Shown here: piece after piece, positions 43,037-55,885 of the stretch
Layout: each line of letters begins with the position of its first letter
Position numbering within the stretch: the first letter of the stretch is position 1
Source of the DNA: Nematostella vectensis
Taxonomy: Eukaryota > Cnidaria > Anthozoa > Actiniaria > Edwardsiidae
DNA: 64,000 nt
Direction: 5' to 3'
Assembly: GCF_932526225.1 (NCBI RefSeq)
Contig: NC_064046.1
Coordinates: 11,867,719-11,931,718, forward strand
Notes under the pieces: generated by a model
Databases searched by the model: none
Seen by the model: only the letters and a program-made list of their open reading frames with translations
Told to the model about the DNA's origin: nothing
Position numbers and translations under genes: made by a program

Positions 43037-45774
43037 CCTTGACTTAAATGTATTTCTTCTTTTGTGTCGATGTCAAGATGTGACACCGAATCGTGAAATT
43101 TATCCTAGAGCTCAAAAGAGAATTCAGCGTCTTATTAAGTCGGCATAATCCGTCCTTAAACCTTTCGCTGCCATCGAACTGTCGCTGATTAGAAACCCGT
43201 ATATTCCGATGTGAATAGAAAGATCAGTCTAAGGCTAACATGTTGACGTCGATGTTTCGCAATTAAGGTCTATTTTTACCTCTAGAACAAACTTAACTGG
43301 AGTGGCCATGACTTTTCGAAGTGGAGACGTCAACTTTGTGATAGTCTTAATTTAGTAACGCGCAAAGCGAGTGAAGGGGAGGCTTTTTAGGTTGGGTAAG
43401 CGACGGAAAAGAGAGATCCTTTTTTAGCGGCGCGCAAAGCGATGCGATCGGATATGAGGAGCTATCGCGCGAGTCAATCTGAGGAACGTGTGGACACGGG
43501 GGGCAAAAACGCATCAAGCTAATCAATTCCTGTGTAGAAATCCGATACAGAAAAGGGAGAAAGCTTTTTACGAAAATCTCCTCTTAAAATTTCATCAGAT
43601 ATCGGTGTTGGTGATCAGTGTTTAGTGATTACTTAGGTGTTCAGATCGCGCGCTGCGATACCGCCAGCTGATTTGCTCCCTTGCTAATTCCCTTGGCAAC
43701 TTTAAAGTGCTAAGTAAAACATTACTTCCCCAAGAATTATCCGCACTCCACTCGCCCCTTGAATTAATGCTTCGGGGGCATTAATCCGTAAAAATACCTC
43801 CGACTTGGGAGTATTTAGCACGATGAATTACTAAGACTTTGATGGATCCCTTTTTTGCGAGATCGTTTTGAAGTGTACTCTAGAGTCTCTTGAGGTCGCA
43901 ATAAACACAGGGACGGTTGAACGGTACCGTTTGTAAGGCAATCACACATATTTGGCGAAGTTCCTACGACTCTATTTTTGGCGAGCGTTTGTTCTCGCAT
44001 TTCTACAAAATCCTGTAGCCCGAGTTTGCCTCGATTCATTTAGATTTCTGTCAGGTTTGGCACTAGCTCCGGAAGCTTAGACAATCCCTGTCTTCAAATC
44101 GCAAGTTCTCAATTTAATAATCCCGAATAACAATCCAACAGCCCGGAATACAGACTAGCAAGAACTCGTGTCCTAGCATCAATATTTTTATTTCGGTTTA
44201 GTTAGTAAATTCCTTTTTTATCTTGATTGTAATCCTCAAAGAAAATTTGGACATTGAAGATTGACAATTACGTTTGGTAGATTTCCGACGAGTGCCAAAA
44301 GAAATGTATTTCCCTAATAGTGGTATTTCGGAGCGCAAGACATCTGGATAAATGATTAATATTCTGATCCCGATGTGCTACTAAATGGCCCGGGGTAATG
44401 GCGCGACGTTTGGAAAATATAAATATTTTAGAGTAGTTTACAGTAAAGTTTCCGAGTAAAGTTTCTCTCGCGTTTATAACGATTATCGAGTAGAGCAAAC
44501 AGGATACGACATTTTGAAAAGAAAAACAATATTTTCACGCTCCGGGCGAAACGAAAATAGGTTTGGATTTCGTTTAAGCAAAAACAACAGGTGAAATCTA
44601 CCTAGCCCGTTTAGTATGACACTAACATGCGACCATTACAGCATCTAAGTTACGCATTTGTGGGTGCTATTAAAGAAATCAGTAAATCTCACTTTTGGGG
44701 TGTCATTTGAACGCTCTGTATTTCATATTTCATAGCATAGGTCTCTAAACTTGGGGTAGTTGTCGACGGGAGTCCCCTGATAAAGAAAGCCTTCTCCCAG
44801 TAGGCGTGCGGTTTTTTATTAGTAGTCTAACGATCAAAGGGAATTAGTAAGACGAGGAACAAGCCACAATCTGACACCCGAAACTCATTTCAAATGCTCT
44901 GTAAATAGCGCACACAAATGAACCTTTACTAAATTACTGAACCCAGAACCGCACCAGTTAAAAGAACTCCCTGTGCCTTAATCCCCGGCGATTGCTTAAC
45001 CCGCATGATTGTTCGTACTCCATTCAATTTTCTGAGCAAAGATTGGAAAATCAGTTTTGATTGCTAGCTCACCTAATAAAATCCTACATCTCTATACATC
45101 TTTCATTACAATAAGTTTCTGTTTGTTTTTCAGTCCTTTTGCGTTAATTCCTACCGACATCATCTGTGCTGGACTATACAATATAATATAAGGCAACACA
45201 TACAGTTTTTACGAAGCCGCATAGTTTGTGTTTCACTGGCTTTCGTGATAGATGGGTTCCTTAACTATTGCAGACTTCGGATGCTCAAACTGTTCCGAAC
45301 CGGAGTGAAGGGTTATTAGCCAGTTCGTAAACAAAGCGAAGTTCCTGCGTATCTTAGTTTAGACGAACCCTAAAACTCAGCCCCTCTTTAAACCCCCGAC
45401 TCCGACGTGATCGTTTTAACAGCCGCGGTTTGGTAAAATGCTAAGCGTAAAACCGCATGAAAGTTAAATTAGATTGTAGGCATTTTAACCGTGATGAGAC
45501 TGTCAAAGTTTTCTGTGACGAGGCACACCACTTTGAATTTCAGTAAGCAAATCCTTGATTCGCTTTAGTATCCATAGGAACCTAGTAGCGTTCGTTCTGC
45601 GAGCGACAAGGCTTGATAACCATCCATGTTTTTGTTTGATTGCATCTAAGGGGATATCTCAGCCTAGTATTTGCTCCAGGACTCTGTCATCTCCCCGCTC
45701 TTCGTCGCGTGATGGAATTATCACGCCGCGTACTTTGGGTAGTAGCACGATCGTGCACCATCTTCTTAGCTCTT

Positions 45775-46884
45775 TTATGTCCCCTTTGCGCCGTTCATAG
45801 GGTGGGTGACTCGATCGTCTATGATCGAGCGCCGCATATTAGAATGCTCCGTTACGCTAAGTTCCTCCAAGTAATCAGGCGAGCGCCGGCCCCGCTTCTT
45901 CCTCAATAGCATAACACTGAAAGACATGCGAAACTCTTTGTTGTAAACGGCGTAAATAACAGGATTAATGCACGAGTTCACCATCGGCAGAACGAACACA
46001 AATGGGATACGAATCGCCAGCGAGAACTTCGGGTACTTTTGGAACGCGGCAAAGCAATCCTCAGGCTTGCACCACAAGGAGAGAACTACGATGATAAAGA
46101 AGGGTAGCCAACAGACGACGAATGCGCCAATCACGATAGCGATAGTTTTGGTCGCTTTGAGTTCGCGGACGATGCGTTTATGGCCGCGTTTGTTCGGATC
46201 AGCTAGAGACATGGCACGCGCTTGGTTGAGCGCGACATTGAAAACGCACGCGTAGGTCACTATCACGATAAGCAAAGGCAGGAAGAACGCCACGGCTAAA
46301 GCCACAGTGTAGTACCACTTGTCGTTCTTTGTACAGAACCGCTCTCCCGTCGGATAAACGCCGGTGTATATTGATGGTGTACCCGGGTCGGTCCAGTTGA
46401 ACAACCCAAGAAGACCCCAAAGACAGGCGTATACCCAGACGAAGCCCAACAGAGTAAAGCCTAGCGTCTTGGTCATTAGCTCTTGGTACGCGAACGGTTT
46501 AGTGACCGCGAGAAATCGGTCAATCGAAATCACGGCTAGGTGGCAAATACTCGCGCTGGCCCAGATGCCATCGGTTGCGATCCAGTAGGTACAAGTTGAT
46601 AGATCTCTGCACCAGTTGTTGTTATGGTAGGACTGGTCGATACGAAGAGGTAATGAAGCCAGCGCCAGGAGAAGATCGCTCACCGCTAGAGAAACTATAA
46701 AGTAATTAGACATTCTCCGCAATCGTGCAAACATGTAAACCGCTGCCACTACGAGGCCATTTCCAAACAGTGTAGCGCCCATAATAAACACCAAAAAGAT
46801 TGTATTAACGATGTATTCGGGCTTGGTGTTCTCTCGACATACGGCCATGAGGTCAGCACCGGCTGTGGAGTTATTCGCGTACAT
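45775..46884 (-). CDS. Rhodopsin-family GPCR, biogenic-amine-receptor-like
   Basis: A single-exon gene of 369 residues with seven hydrophobic helices. The start is the ATG at 46884; the frame is open further upstream but without an ATG. The N-terminus has an NNST glycosylation site. Landmarks are GNGLVV (TM1), Asp70 in SLAVSDLLLA (TM2), Cys98-Cys184 as the likely disulfide, Asp105 at position 3.32, DRF at 122-124, CWLPFF at 258-263 and NPVIY at 307-311. Asp3.32 with Trp6.48, Phe6.51 and Phe6.52 is the amine-binding pattern. However, the TM5 serines are Ala195/Ala199, and positions 7.40 and 7.43 are Val and Met instead of Trp and Tyr. The ligand is therefore uncertain. The C-tail is basic (RKKRGRR). 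It acts at the plasma membrane through G proteins. Confidence 0.93.
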   Translation of the reverse strand: MYANNSTAGADLMAVCRENTKPEYIVNTIFLVFIMGATLFGNGLVVAAVYMFARLRRMSNYFIVSLAVSDLLLALASLPLRIDQSYHNNNWCRDLSTCTYWIATDGIWASASICHLAVISIDRFLAVTKPFAYQELMTKTLGFTLLGFVWVYACLWGLLGLFNWTDPGTPSIYTGVYPTGERFCTKNDKWYYTVALAVAFFLPLLIVIVTYACVFNVALNQARAMSLADPNKRGHKRIVRELKATKTIAIVIGAFVVCWLPFFIIVVLSLWCKPEDCFAAFQKYPKFSLAIRIPFVFVLPMVNSCINPVIYAVYNKEFRMSFSVMLLRKKRGRRSPDYLEELSVTEHSNMRRSIIDDRVTHPMNGAKGT

Positions 46885-49800
46885 CGCAAGAGCGTATCGA
46901 GTGCCCTGGTGTATTGGTCGAATGGGTTTCGAGTCTGATGTGAAAGTAGGTGTCGCGCGCTCGTCTCCTAGCCTCAAATGGCCCCGCTGCCTCGCCTCAG
47001 CTGCTAATTATCTCTCAAACAACTCGGTAATTATGGAAGGATAAGTCGAATAATAGAATCTCATTAATGCTGTCTCCGATATATAAACAAACCGTGAGCT
47101 GAGCAAAGTGGCGCGGTGTAGACAGATAGATCAAATATACACCGTGTCATAGAAACACCGGCGCCGAGTCCGCAAACCGTTTTTATACTCGTATGGAGGG
47201 GGGTGGGGATGGGGCGAACGATGAAGGCTCGCGGTAGGCGATTGCGATATCCGTCTTCTACTGTGAGTAGGAGCTAAAAAGTGCCGCATTGCGCCGCAAA
47301 AACCTTAAGCTAGTGCCGGCGAAAACTAAACAGGAACACTGAAGGACGGCTCGGGTTTAAGCTCCCTTAATGCGATGCCTCATTGCGTGAGATTTAATGA
47401 GGTCCCTTGACATCTTAAGTATCGTAATGCGCGTGAAATCACAGCTATTTTACCCTTGCTATAAACGCCGCATTCCGCTCTATGATCTCGTTCTCGTGGC
47501 TAGGTTCGGGAAGAAAACTTAAGAGGGGGGACAGATGGATTAAATGAAATACTTAGCTACCGCGGAATGAAAAACGGGGGTTATATTTCTGACAACTTTG
47601 TGATTTCTTTGAATTCAAGACGGGTTATGCCTTCGAAAAAAAGGGGAAACAATACACTCGAACGTAAAAGCCCCCATTTTTTTATATTGCTAGCCCATCC
47701 TAGTAATTAGCTATGGTGGGCTGTTTGGAAAGCCTTTAGAGGCAACATCCTTCCGAAGTCGTATGTCTATATGGGGAGGCCCTATTTTGTTTAGCATTAG
47801 CTCGAGGGAAACATTCATCACCACATTACCGGGTCTTTCCCTCGTGGTAATTTAATTTATCAATGCTTTGTAGGAGTCGAATGGCCTTATAAACCAATTC
47901 ACATAAAGCCTTATTGAAGATAAATATTATTATTAGCATCTAAATAGGTTTTTAAACTCGCGTAATTAATACAAATGGATGTTGGCCTCAAGCGATTCTT
48001 CTTCGATGTTGTGCCCTTGACGAGTTTGGGTCTAAATGTCATTACTTCAAAAAGAAAAACACCCCTACGATAGCAAACAAGACAGGATTAATCCTGAGGA
48101 AACCTGACAGCCTCTTGTAATTAAAAACTAACGTTTGTTTTAGAGACGGTTTTTTGTTGTGAAGACTTCAGTACGTTCGTATCCATTTTGTAGCGGCATT
48201 TTACCCCCTCCAGACGACCGTGGTTACACAGGAACTGATATACGACCCAGGCCGTGACTCTAATTTGTATACAAATCACGCACTGATAGAAATAACGATA
48301 CCCCCCCCCCCCCCCTAAAAAGTAATTGTTGTTAAAAAAGAAAAAAACTCTCAGCTGCGATCAAAGATACAATATTTGTTTTATGAAGAAAAATATTTAA
48401 ACAGTACAGGTTTTCCTTTTGTTCGCAAGTATTTTCCAAGTTTTTAATCTATTTTTCGAAAGAATAGGATTTTTTCGTGTGCGCGTCTTAAAAAGAGCGT
48501 AAAATTACAGTTTTAGGAGTAGATGCATAGTCGTGTACAATATTTTCTTCAAAAAAGGTCTAAATTGCGGCACGCTAGCGAACATTTTAAAGATTTCTAC
48601 GATAATTCTGTCGGCAAAAAAATATAAAAGTTAGTTTCATAAGCCATGGAAAGTGGCTAGGCGATCATTTTCAACGGAAAGCATTCGCGCCAACCAAGAT
48701 AAAGCGAGCCCAATCGCAAAGCTTAAAAGCTTTTTGGTTTCCACCCAATTAATAACGAGGAAATGATGGATCTATGATAGGTCTAAATAAGAATATCGTG
48801 CCTCTAACCCGAAAAACTATAAGCCGGCCACTTATATGTCTTTTTTATATTGGATCAGTACTTTAAATGATTTTATGAAAAATGATATTTTGCCGGGTCC
48901 TTTTCCCCAATATTGCCCCGAGAATGGGTGGAAATTTTGTAACAACATGTCTACCGTTACATTACGTGCTTGCATGCTAATCAAAGTTTAAAGCGATTAT
49001 CGTCACTGAATAAATTTATTTAGCTTGAATTTTGCACATTTTCATCAAGGGAAATGTGTATTGCTCAGCTTTTAAATACGACAATTCTGTAAAATTCCAA
49101 TAAACCAAAGTTGTTTTTTTATGATTTTTTTCTCCACTTTCCCGCCTGTGGCGAGAAACCAGGCACGCGCGAAATTTCGCACCGCTGCAACCAAATTTAT
49201 AAACATGCGGTGGCGGGAAAAACGGCTGGCGCGAAACGACGTCAGCGCGTGATACCGAAAGATCCATTCTCTCTTTTTTGCCCACTCTTTTTTGTATTAA
49301 TGCACGTATGGCTGCCAATTAGGGAGCTATCTTGAAAAATGTACACTGATGTAAAACGGAAGAAATTGCCTGCATTAGTTCTCGAGCGTAGAAGAGAATT
49401 TCAAAGATAATGATAGCCGTCGTGTGCTAAAGTGGTATTCATTATTAGACGAGGCATCTATTTTCCTCGTGGAGAGATACTGCTTACTTATGAAATCATT
49501 GAAAAGCCCGTCCATTGATAAAGCTCTTTGCAATTTGTTAAAGAATGTATGGATATAATATATTGGATGTAGCGGCGTTTCTTTCAGCAATTTTTAATTT
49601 TTCCTTTATGTACCATCTAATAGGGCATGAAAAACTAAATGCGAGTGTGAGTACTCGCTATATAATAATCGCGTACAAATTTCATCAGATAATGCTTTCG
49701 GTGCTCGTGTATGGGGATTTTATGAGATTCGAGATTTGGTGAAGGGGTCGGCTTTATTTATCACTGCCGAAATAGGGAACAATACTTTTCCGAGATTTGG

Positions 49801-50243
49801 GCTTTTTATTGTTTTCTATGAACATCTGCTACTAAGCCGAGGAAATGAAAACGGCTTCGCTTCACAGTTCTATTCATTATTGAGGGTTGTGCGGAAGTTG
49901 TTTTAATTTGGATTTAATTTCAACACTTTGTAATCCCCTTCTAACTGCAATTTTCCACCTATTTTCTAAACAGACGTGATAAACGATTTAAAAAATATGG
50001 GCGACCGGGCGCTTTGATACTATTTGTCGGCATATGGACCCCTTTATAAAACCAAGACAAATACAAATGGGGAATTTATCTATTTCGCGGCGACATTTAA
50101 GATGAATATTTTTATAACCATTTTTTTTTTGTTAAATTACTCATCATAATATTATTACTTCTTCGCCGACTTTTTAATGGGAATGCTGAAACGAAATGTA
50201 AAGTGATGAAATTCAAGGGCAAAATGTAAAAGAGAAGAACTTC

Positions 50244-50269
50244 CTACAATGTGACACGTCACATTGTAG
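50244..50269. repeat. 26-bp palindrome (12-bp arms, 2-bp centre)
   Basis: CTACAATGTGAC and its exact inverse GTCACATTGTAG are separated by AC. It lies in otherwise unremarkable AT-rich DNA. Confidence 0.9.
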
Positions 50270-53200
50270 AACATCATGTGTTAAGGATTATTTTTCTAGC
50301 ATTGTTAGTATATATTTATATATAAATATATATTTTTTCAATCCTGGTTTTGGTTTAACACCACAAAATAAGACCGCTTAAGGAACCGTTAAAAACGATA
50401 AAAGGTGTGCATTAACTGCATTAACACTTTTTTTTACAATATAAGTTTTGAAAGGATTTCACTATTCAATGTATACATTAAAAATCATTTTCGGTTTCAT
50501 CTTGTAAACCCAAGTTCAACTTATTAACAATGTCATCGGGCGAATTTATTACATTAAGGAATAAATGGTTATCTGAATTTGATATTTCTGCCCAAAGATG
50601 CAGAAAATCGCGTTGTCTGTTACAAAGTGACATTCAACCAGTCGTTGCTCGGACATTTTACTTCCTTCGTAGGAAACAGCTTCAATAATAAAACCTCTTT
50701 ATACAAATATTTGTTTCTACGGGGATTTGGAAGTTTAGACGAGAGTTTATTCATTTGCTACTCTGGTCACCAATATCTCCGGTTAGCACACAAAAAGAAA
50801 ACTTGTTTTTTGTATTTCTGTGTAAAACTTCTATTTAGAGATACTTTTGAGTAAATCTTAGAGTGGCATTTTTATATAAAATCAATTTTAGATATTTTAA
50901 GAATTTTTTTAACTATTCTAGTTAACAAAAACTCAGCGTTTTTATTTTATGTCTATTATTCTTTTTAACTAGAAAAACCCGAAATCAAACTACTTTATCA
51001 AAACGTCGTGATCCCCTGGGTTTTTTCGGGATGAGTTGTAAAATAAGAATAACTGTCGAGATAAAACCAACCACAAATATGATTTTAATCTAACCATCCG
51101 ATTGTTTTTGTATTTATGCAAAATTCTTAACAAAATCAAATCGTTCATGTCTTCTCTCAAAGAATATGTTGATTTGTTCTAGGAAAAAGCAATTTTTTCA
51201 TTTAGATTTGAATTGTCAAATAAATATGCCTATATGAAACCGTCTCTACCTTTCTCGTCATCGTTTCAGTACAATTATACCAGATACAATAACATATATT
51301 TTTTGTTAGCGGGACAACGGTCACAATCAAACAAAATGCCCAAAACATCTTTCCAAAAATTGGATTTTGCATATAGATCAAATGTTGTTCGTCGAAACTA
51401 GCTCCTGCCGAAAGTAGCTCCTAATTCCTGTATAGTTTTTGGTAACTTTTATACTGAAAATAAAAATATTAAAATATTTTGTATCAACTTATTTCGTTTC
51501 TCTCTATATTGTAAAAAATGTATTCTTTTAATTACCCGAATTATTATATCCACAAGATTTTGTTCATTTTTTTAAGAAAAAGAAAATGTCAAAAAGGAAT
51601 CTATCCTTTTTTTCGCCAACGGCATATTTTAATATGAAACATTCAGCTTTTTCAATTGCAGGAAAATGAATAAAATCACTTAGCTTAAAAGCGTCTGAAT
51701 GACCTAGCGACAACCCTAAAGCCACATTCGAGCCAGACGAAGCTGATAAATAAGTAGATTTATTATTCTGCCCCTCTTTTAAAAATGAATGTTTCCCGGG
51801 AACCTTAGTAAGGCAGATTGGCATTACCTATTCTTCGTGTTAGATTACTCAAATCTGGAGCACGTAGGACTGTAGTATTTCAGGGACACACGATTTTGAA
51901 TGTGGCTTTTTATTTTCAACATTCATTGAGCTTGACTACCGCAAGCATTGTGTGTTAACATTGAGGAATTATAGTTTTGTTAACTAAGTTGGCGAAGTTA
52001 AGAATTCTATTCTTAATTTTACTGCAATTTTAGGCTGAACGTTCTTTTGAAAAAAATAATGGATAGGATCCGATTTTGATGTACCAAGAGAACATGGCTA
52101 AAAGAACACCCAATCCAGCATAATTTTTGTTTCGAATCATTAGGAATTCACTCGTCCAGAAGGTTGATTAAGGAACGTAATTCACTTATATTTTTTAAAA
52201 GTGGATAAAAATTGAATTGTTATCATCGTACTTTGGCTTGCCTGTGTCTAATATTTCCTATAATAGTCTATTTTAGAATTAAGATAAGAAATCTAAGAAA
52301 TATTGACACTTTTTCTGAGTTTCTTTTTTAATTTTCGCCCAAATTTTTTACTGTCCATTTTTATCTCAAATGGCTCTAAGATATCGTTTCACTTAGGCCA
52401 TATGTAAGAAAAGTTCTAGTTATTAATAAGTACAAGCAGTTTAATGTGACCTATTTTTATCTGAATGTAAGGTGGAACGTGTATATGAAAGGTGGAAAGT
52501 GTTTTTCCCCTTTTGTACCTGATATCTACCTTTTAGGTTAAAGTGAATAAACACCGTCTCCCGGATTACTTGCTGCGGCAGCGATTATTTTTCTTAATAT
52601 CATTTTATTTTGAAATGTTTGACGCATTAATGAGTTTTGTAGCTGAAAGCGAGGATAAGGATAACTCCGTAAGCGGTTTGTTTTAATTCTTCAGGGTAGG
52701 AATGGGTGAAGCTTGGAGATTTTTTTATCTTTGAGTTCGAGTTATTTTGGTTCTCTGAGCAGTTGAGCTTTTTGTTACCCATCTTAGCAAGTACACAATC
52801 GACACCTACCCCACTTGAACAAATAGAGGGCTTACAATTATCCGATTATTACGAGTAATCCCTGAAAAATCTGATTTTAAGGGCTTTCGTAAGTAGGCTA
52901 AAACTTAAGGTGTCGTCTTAGGGTTAAGTTTAGTTTTAATCACAAGCTTGTTTTGCTGCCCTAAAACGGAAACTTCTTTCGATTGCTTCTACAAACAAGT
53001 TTGGAAATGATTATTCCGAAAGACAAACCAATTACTTTGATTTGTTTGTCTTCTATAATTATGTTTTGATTACGTTTGAACAAGAGTGAGTTATTCCAAA
53101 ACTTTGTCACAGATATTTGCGTTTAGTAATCAAAAGAAAAAAAATAAAGAATTCTTCGTCTTGAATTGTTTTTACAGAGCATAACTAATCTTACTTATTA

Positions 53201-54817
53201 GCTTATGATTGTTTCTTTTTCTCTTTGAAAAAAGCTTCCAAAGTCTTTAATTACTTCCCTCTGCGTTTTTAATTTTAAAAATCTTCTCAACGGCGAGACA
53301 TACTTCGAAAATATTTAAATAACCAAAACTCCCTGTACTCATTTCAGTGAAGGAATGAAATTTTCAAACGCAATATGCAAAATTTCTACCCTGTGAGTAT
53401 TGCATGATTTGCTTTTAGGGAAACATGACAACATTGCGACCGCTTCTTTCACAAATGTTTTCTGCGCTTGACGTAGGAGTGTTCTTTAGCCAAGGAGTCG
53501 AAGACAAGTAGTAAACACAGTGGAATGTGGATTATGCATGTTTCACAACGTCTGCTTCCAATCTTTAAAAAGCTTTTAAATGGTGCCAATTTGACCGAAT
53601 CGCAAGCTCGTTACTAATAGAAAAATGATTTTCTTCAAAAAGTATGAGAAGTCGGTGCCTTTATATGCGATACCAATAATATGTTGCATATCATGGATAT
53701 AATATTTTTTGGGCGATAAGAGAATCTAATTCTAGATCTTTCTTAAGCGTTTTATTTTTATTCCGGAGTATTTCAGCCTAAAAGATCTTAGAATGTGAAG
53801 TAAAAGAATTGGATAAGGACATTCTTGGATCTCTACATGTCTGTCTGTGATCGTTTTCATCGTCTCCTTATTTTAAACTTTTAAATTCAACGTTAAGCGT
53901 TTTTTTTTGCTTATTTTCGTGAAACCCTAGGTTTGACATTTAATCATGCTACGCGATCTTTTTATATAATAAGAAAATCATTGACTCTCCGTGAAGTTGG
54001 AGAGTCTGGTTATAGAATTTGAAAGGATCTTCATATTTTTATGGCATCCTGAAATCACCGCAATTTGGTTGCATCAAAACAAAACAGTTAGTATAATGTT
54101 CCACCTTTGTAGGTTTGATCTCTCTTGTATCAACCCTCAAATGTCTGTTACTTTGAGTGCATTCCGGCGAATAAACGTTTACACCCGATTTTTCAATATA
54201 AAGATTTATTTCCAAGATCACGCTACAAAATAGCCTGGCTAGCTACAAAAGTGTGCGATTCAATACGGGCCCCCTTGTGATCATAACATCACACATACAC
54301 CCGTTCTCAACGCTACATTTGTGCGTATATCTATAGTGATTACCAGGCACAAAGAGTCTTCGCTGGAAATGCGTAAATAGGGTATTTCCTTGATACGTAA
54401 CACTGAGATGCATGTATTTTGACCTTTATAGAAGTAAGTATAGAGGTAATATTTCTACCATTAGTATACCGAAAACAAGCCACCCCATCAAAGCTACGGA
54501 ATTGCAGGGTTTAGAGATTTAAATTGCCACTAAAATATGGTATCTACTCTGGCAAAAACGCTTATTTCATGGTAATATAACCTTTTATCAATGTAAGCCC
54601 AACTTTTCAATGTCTAAGAATAGTCTCTTTTAACTTTTTAAGCTCCGCCACCTTTAGGTCCGAAGATGTAAGCATCTTCCAGGCGCGTTCCCAGGATTGG
54701 CTGAGGGGGGGAGGGGGGGTGCGCAGTCATAGGTATCATATGGAAAAAGCAACGTATTTTAAGATTCCTTAATAATCCTGTGTACGCACCTGTCTCCATC
54801 TTCCTTGAGGAGGCTGT

Positions 54818-54966
54818 CTGTAGCGGATCTAGGGGAGGGTTTAAACCCCCCCTTTGGGCTGCCAGGAAGCCATGTGTAACAAAAAATAATTATTCCCTCC
54901 TCCCTTTGATTCTAAGCCAGCCCCCCCCCCTTCCCCCTGAATCAAAAGTAAGATTCGCCTCTGCCT
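54818..54966. repeat. Dispersed repeat, GTAGCGGATCTAG family, copy 2
   Basis: GTAGCGGATCTAGGGGAGGG, then AGGAAGCCATGTGTAACAAA and a poly-C block. It is the inverse-orientation relative of 3723-3872. Confidence 0.65.
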
Positions 54967-55667
54967 GTTCTTAAGACATTTTAAAGGTAAGGTCAAATTT
55001 TGACCCACCTCTTCCACCTTAAAGGCATTTCTTCAGTCGTTGTATTCGATAAGCCTGAGTGAAAAGATTTTCATTCAAAAATTTCGTGACTCGGCCCTGG
55101 ATAGCTTGTACACAAATCCATCAATAATGGACATCTCTATTGTCGGCTCCGTATTACGGTTCGTATGATCCATGTTATCATTCTTTATGTTTTATTCTTG
55201 ATAAAATTCTATTCATTTACAAAATGTATATACGTCTTCGTTGCCTTCCCGCCTTTATTTATCTCAAATGTTAAATGGCACTTTTTTAACACGAAAATGT
55301 AATAGTATTAGCATAATAATGATGCGTATAAACTGATGCAAACAATCGTGTTTTTGTTTTGATTTTGCTAGATAGACCCATTCCACCCCACTGTATCCGC
55401 CCCTGACACATATACATTTTATTTAGGTCCTTTTTTTGTAACATTTTAAGCCCCCTTTCCTCTTTTTGCAAATGATGTTTCATCCCACAACCCTTCTCTT
55501 TTTATCCCCAAACCCTTCTCCCTAAGAAACTCTCTTTAAAATAATGAACTGTCCTCGATGTCCGCAGTGGGTGTTTTATGTTGCAATGATGATGCTGTGG
55601 TGCGTGCGCATTCGTTATTGCACCAGCACTCGTAAAAGTAAAGTTTTTTTTTTTTTGCTTTACCGCG

Positions 55668-55885
55668 TCCATTGGTACCCACATCGTTTGGGTTACAACT
55701 GTTGAAGGCTTTTCAAAGGGTATTGAGGTCGCCGTTCATAACAGTCAGTTCAATCATAGCTTAATGCGCCTGCTCTAATGCGTTTATTCTATTGGCACCC
55801 ACATGGTTCAGGTTACGACTGTACGAAGGCGTTTCGAACGATATCGAGGTCGTCGTCAGGTTAAACATAGCTTTGTGCGCGTGCG
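55668..55885 (-). pseudogene. Two decayed tandem copies of the MPP7-like terminal exon 3' half
   Basis: The plus-strand pattern CCATT(..)TTGG(T/C)ACCCACAT, (G)TTACGACTGT, GAAGGC, ATTGAGGTCG and AATCATAGCTT occurs at about 55668-55770 and again at about 55790-55878, matching the genuine exon end at 55893-56000. Spacing is about 115 bp. Frames are broken and stop codons are present. On the minus strand they still begin to read MWVP-like peptides. Confidence 0.75.

Larger units (their letters stand above)
32420..45774. other. 13-kb gene-poor interval
   Basis: I find no gene I recognise. It contains an IR-bounded repeat (32930-33245), two copies of the ~200-bp repeat, a 51-bp tandem array, a poly-T run, a 196-bp triple repeat and mostly AT-rich unique sequence. 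Two uncertain ORFs are at 36688-36993 (-) and 40353-40634 (+). Confidence 0.5.
46885..55667. other. 9-kb gene-poor, AT-rich interval
   Basis: I see no coding exon. It contains a poly-C tract (48301-48315), a near-perfect palindrome (50244-50269), an AT-palindromic stretch near 50308-50335, a fragment of the AGGCTGAACGTTC family near 52031 and a repeat at 54818-54966. The rest is unique AT-rich DNA. Confidence 0.5.

Noticed and set aside
46975-46977. Upstream TTG start for the GPCR
   Set aside because: The ATG at 46884 gives a normal short extracellular N-terminus with a glycosylation site.
45555-47044. Plus-strand ORFs opposite the GPCR
   Set aside because: Shadows of the GPCR coding strand, without domains.
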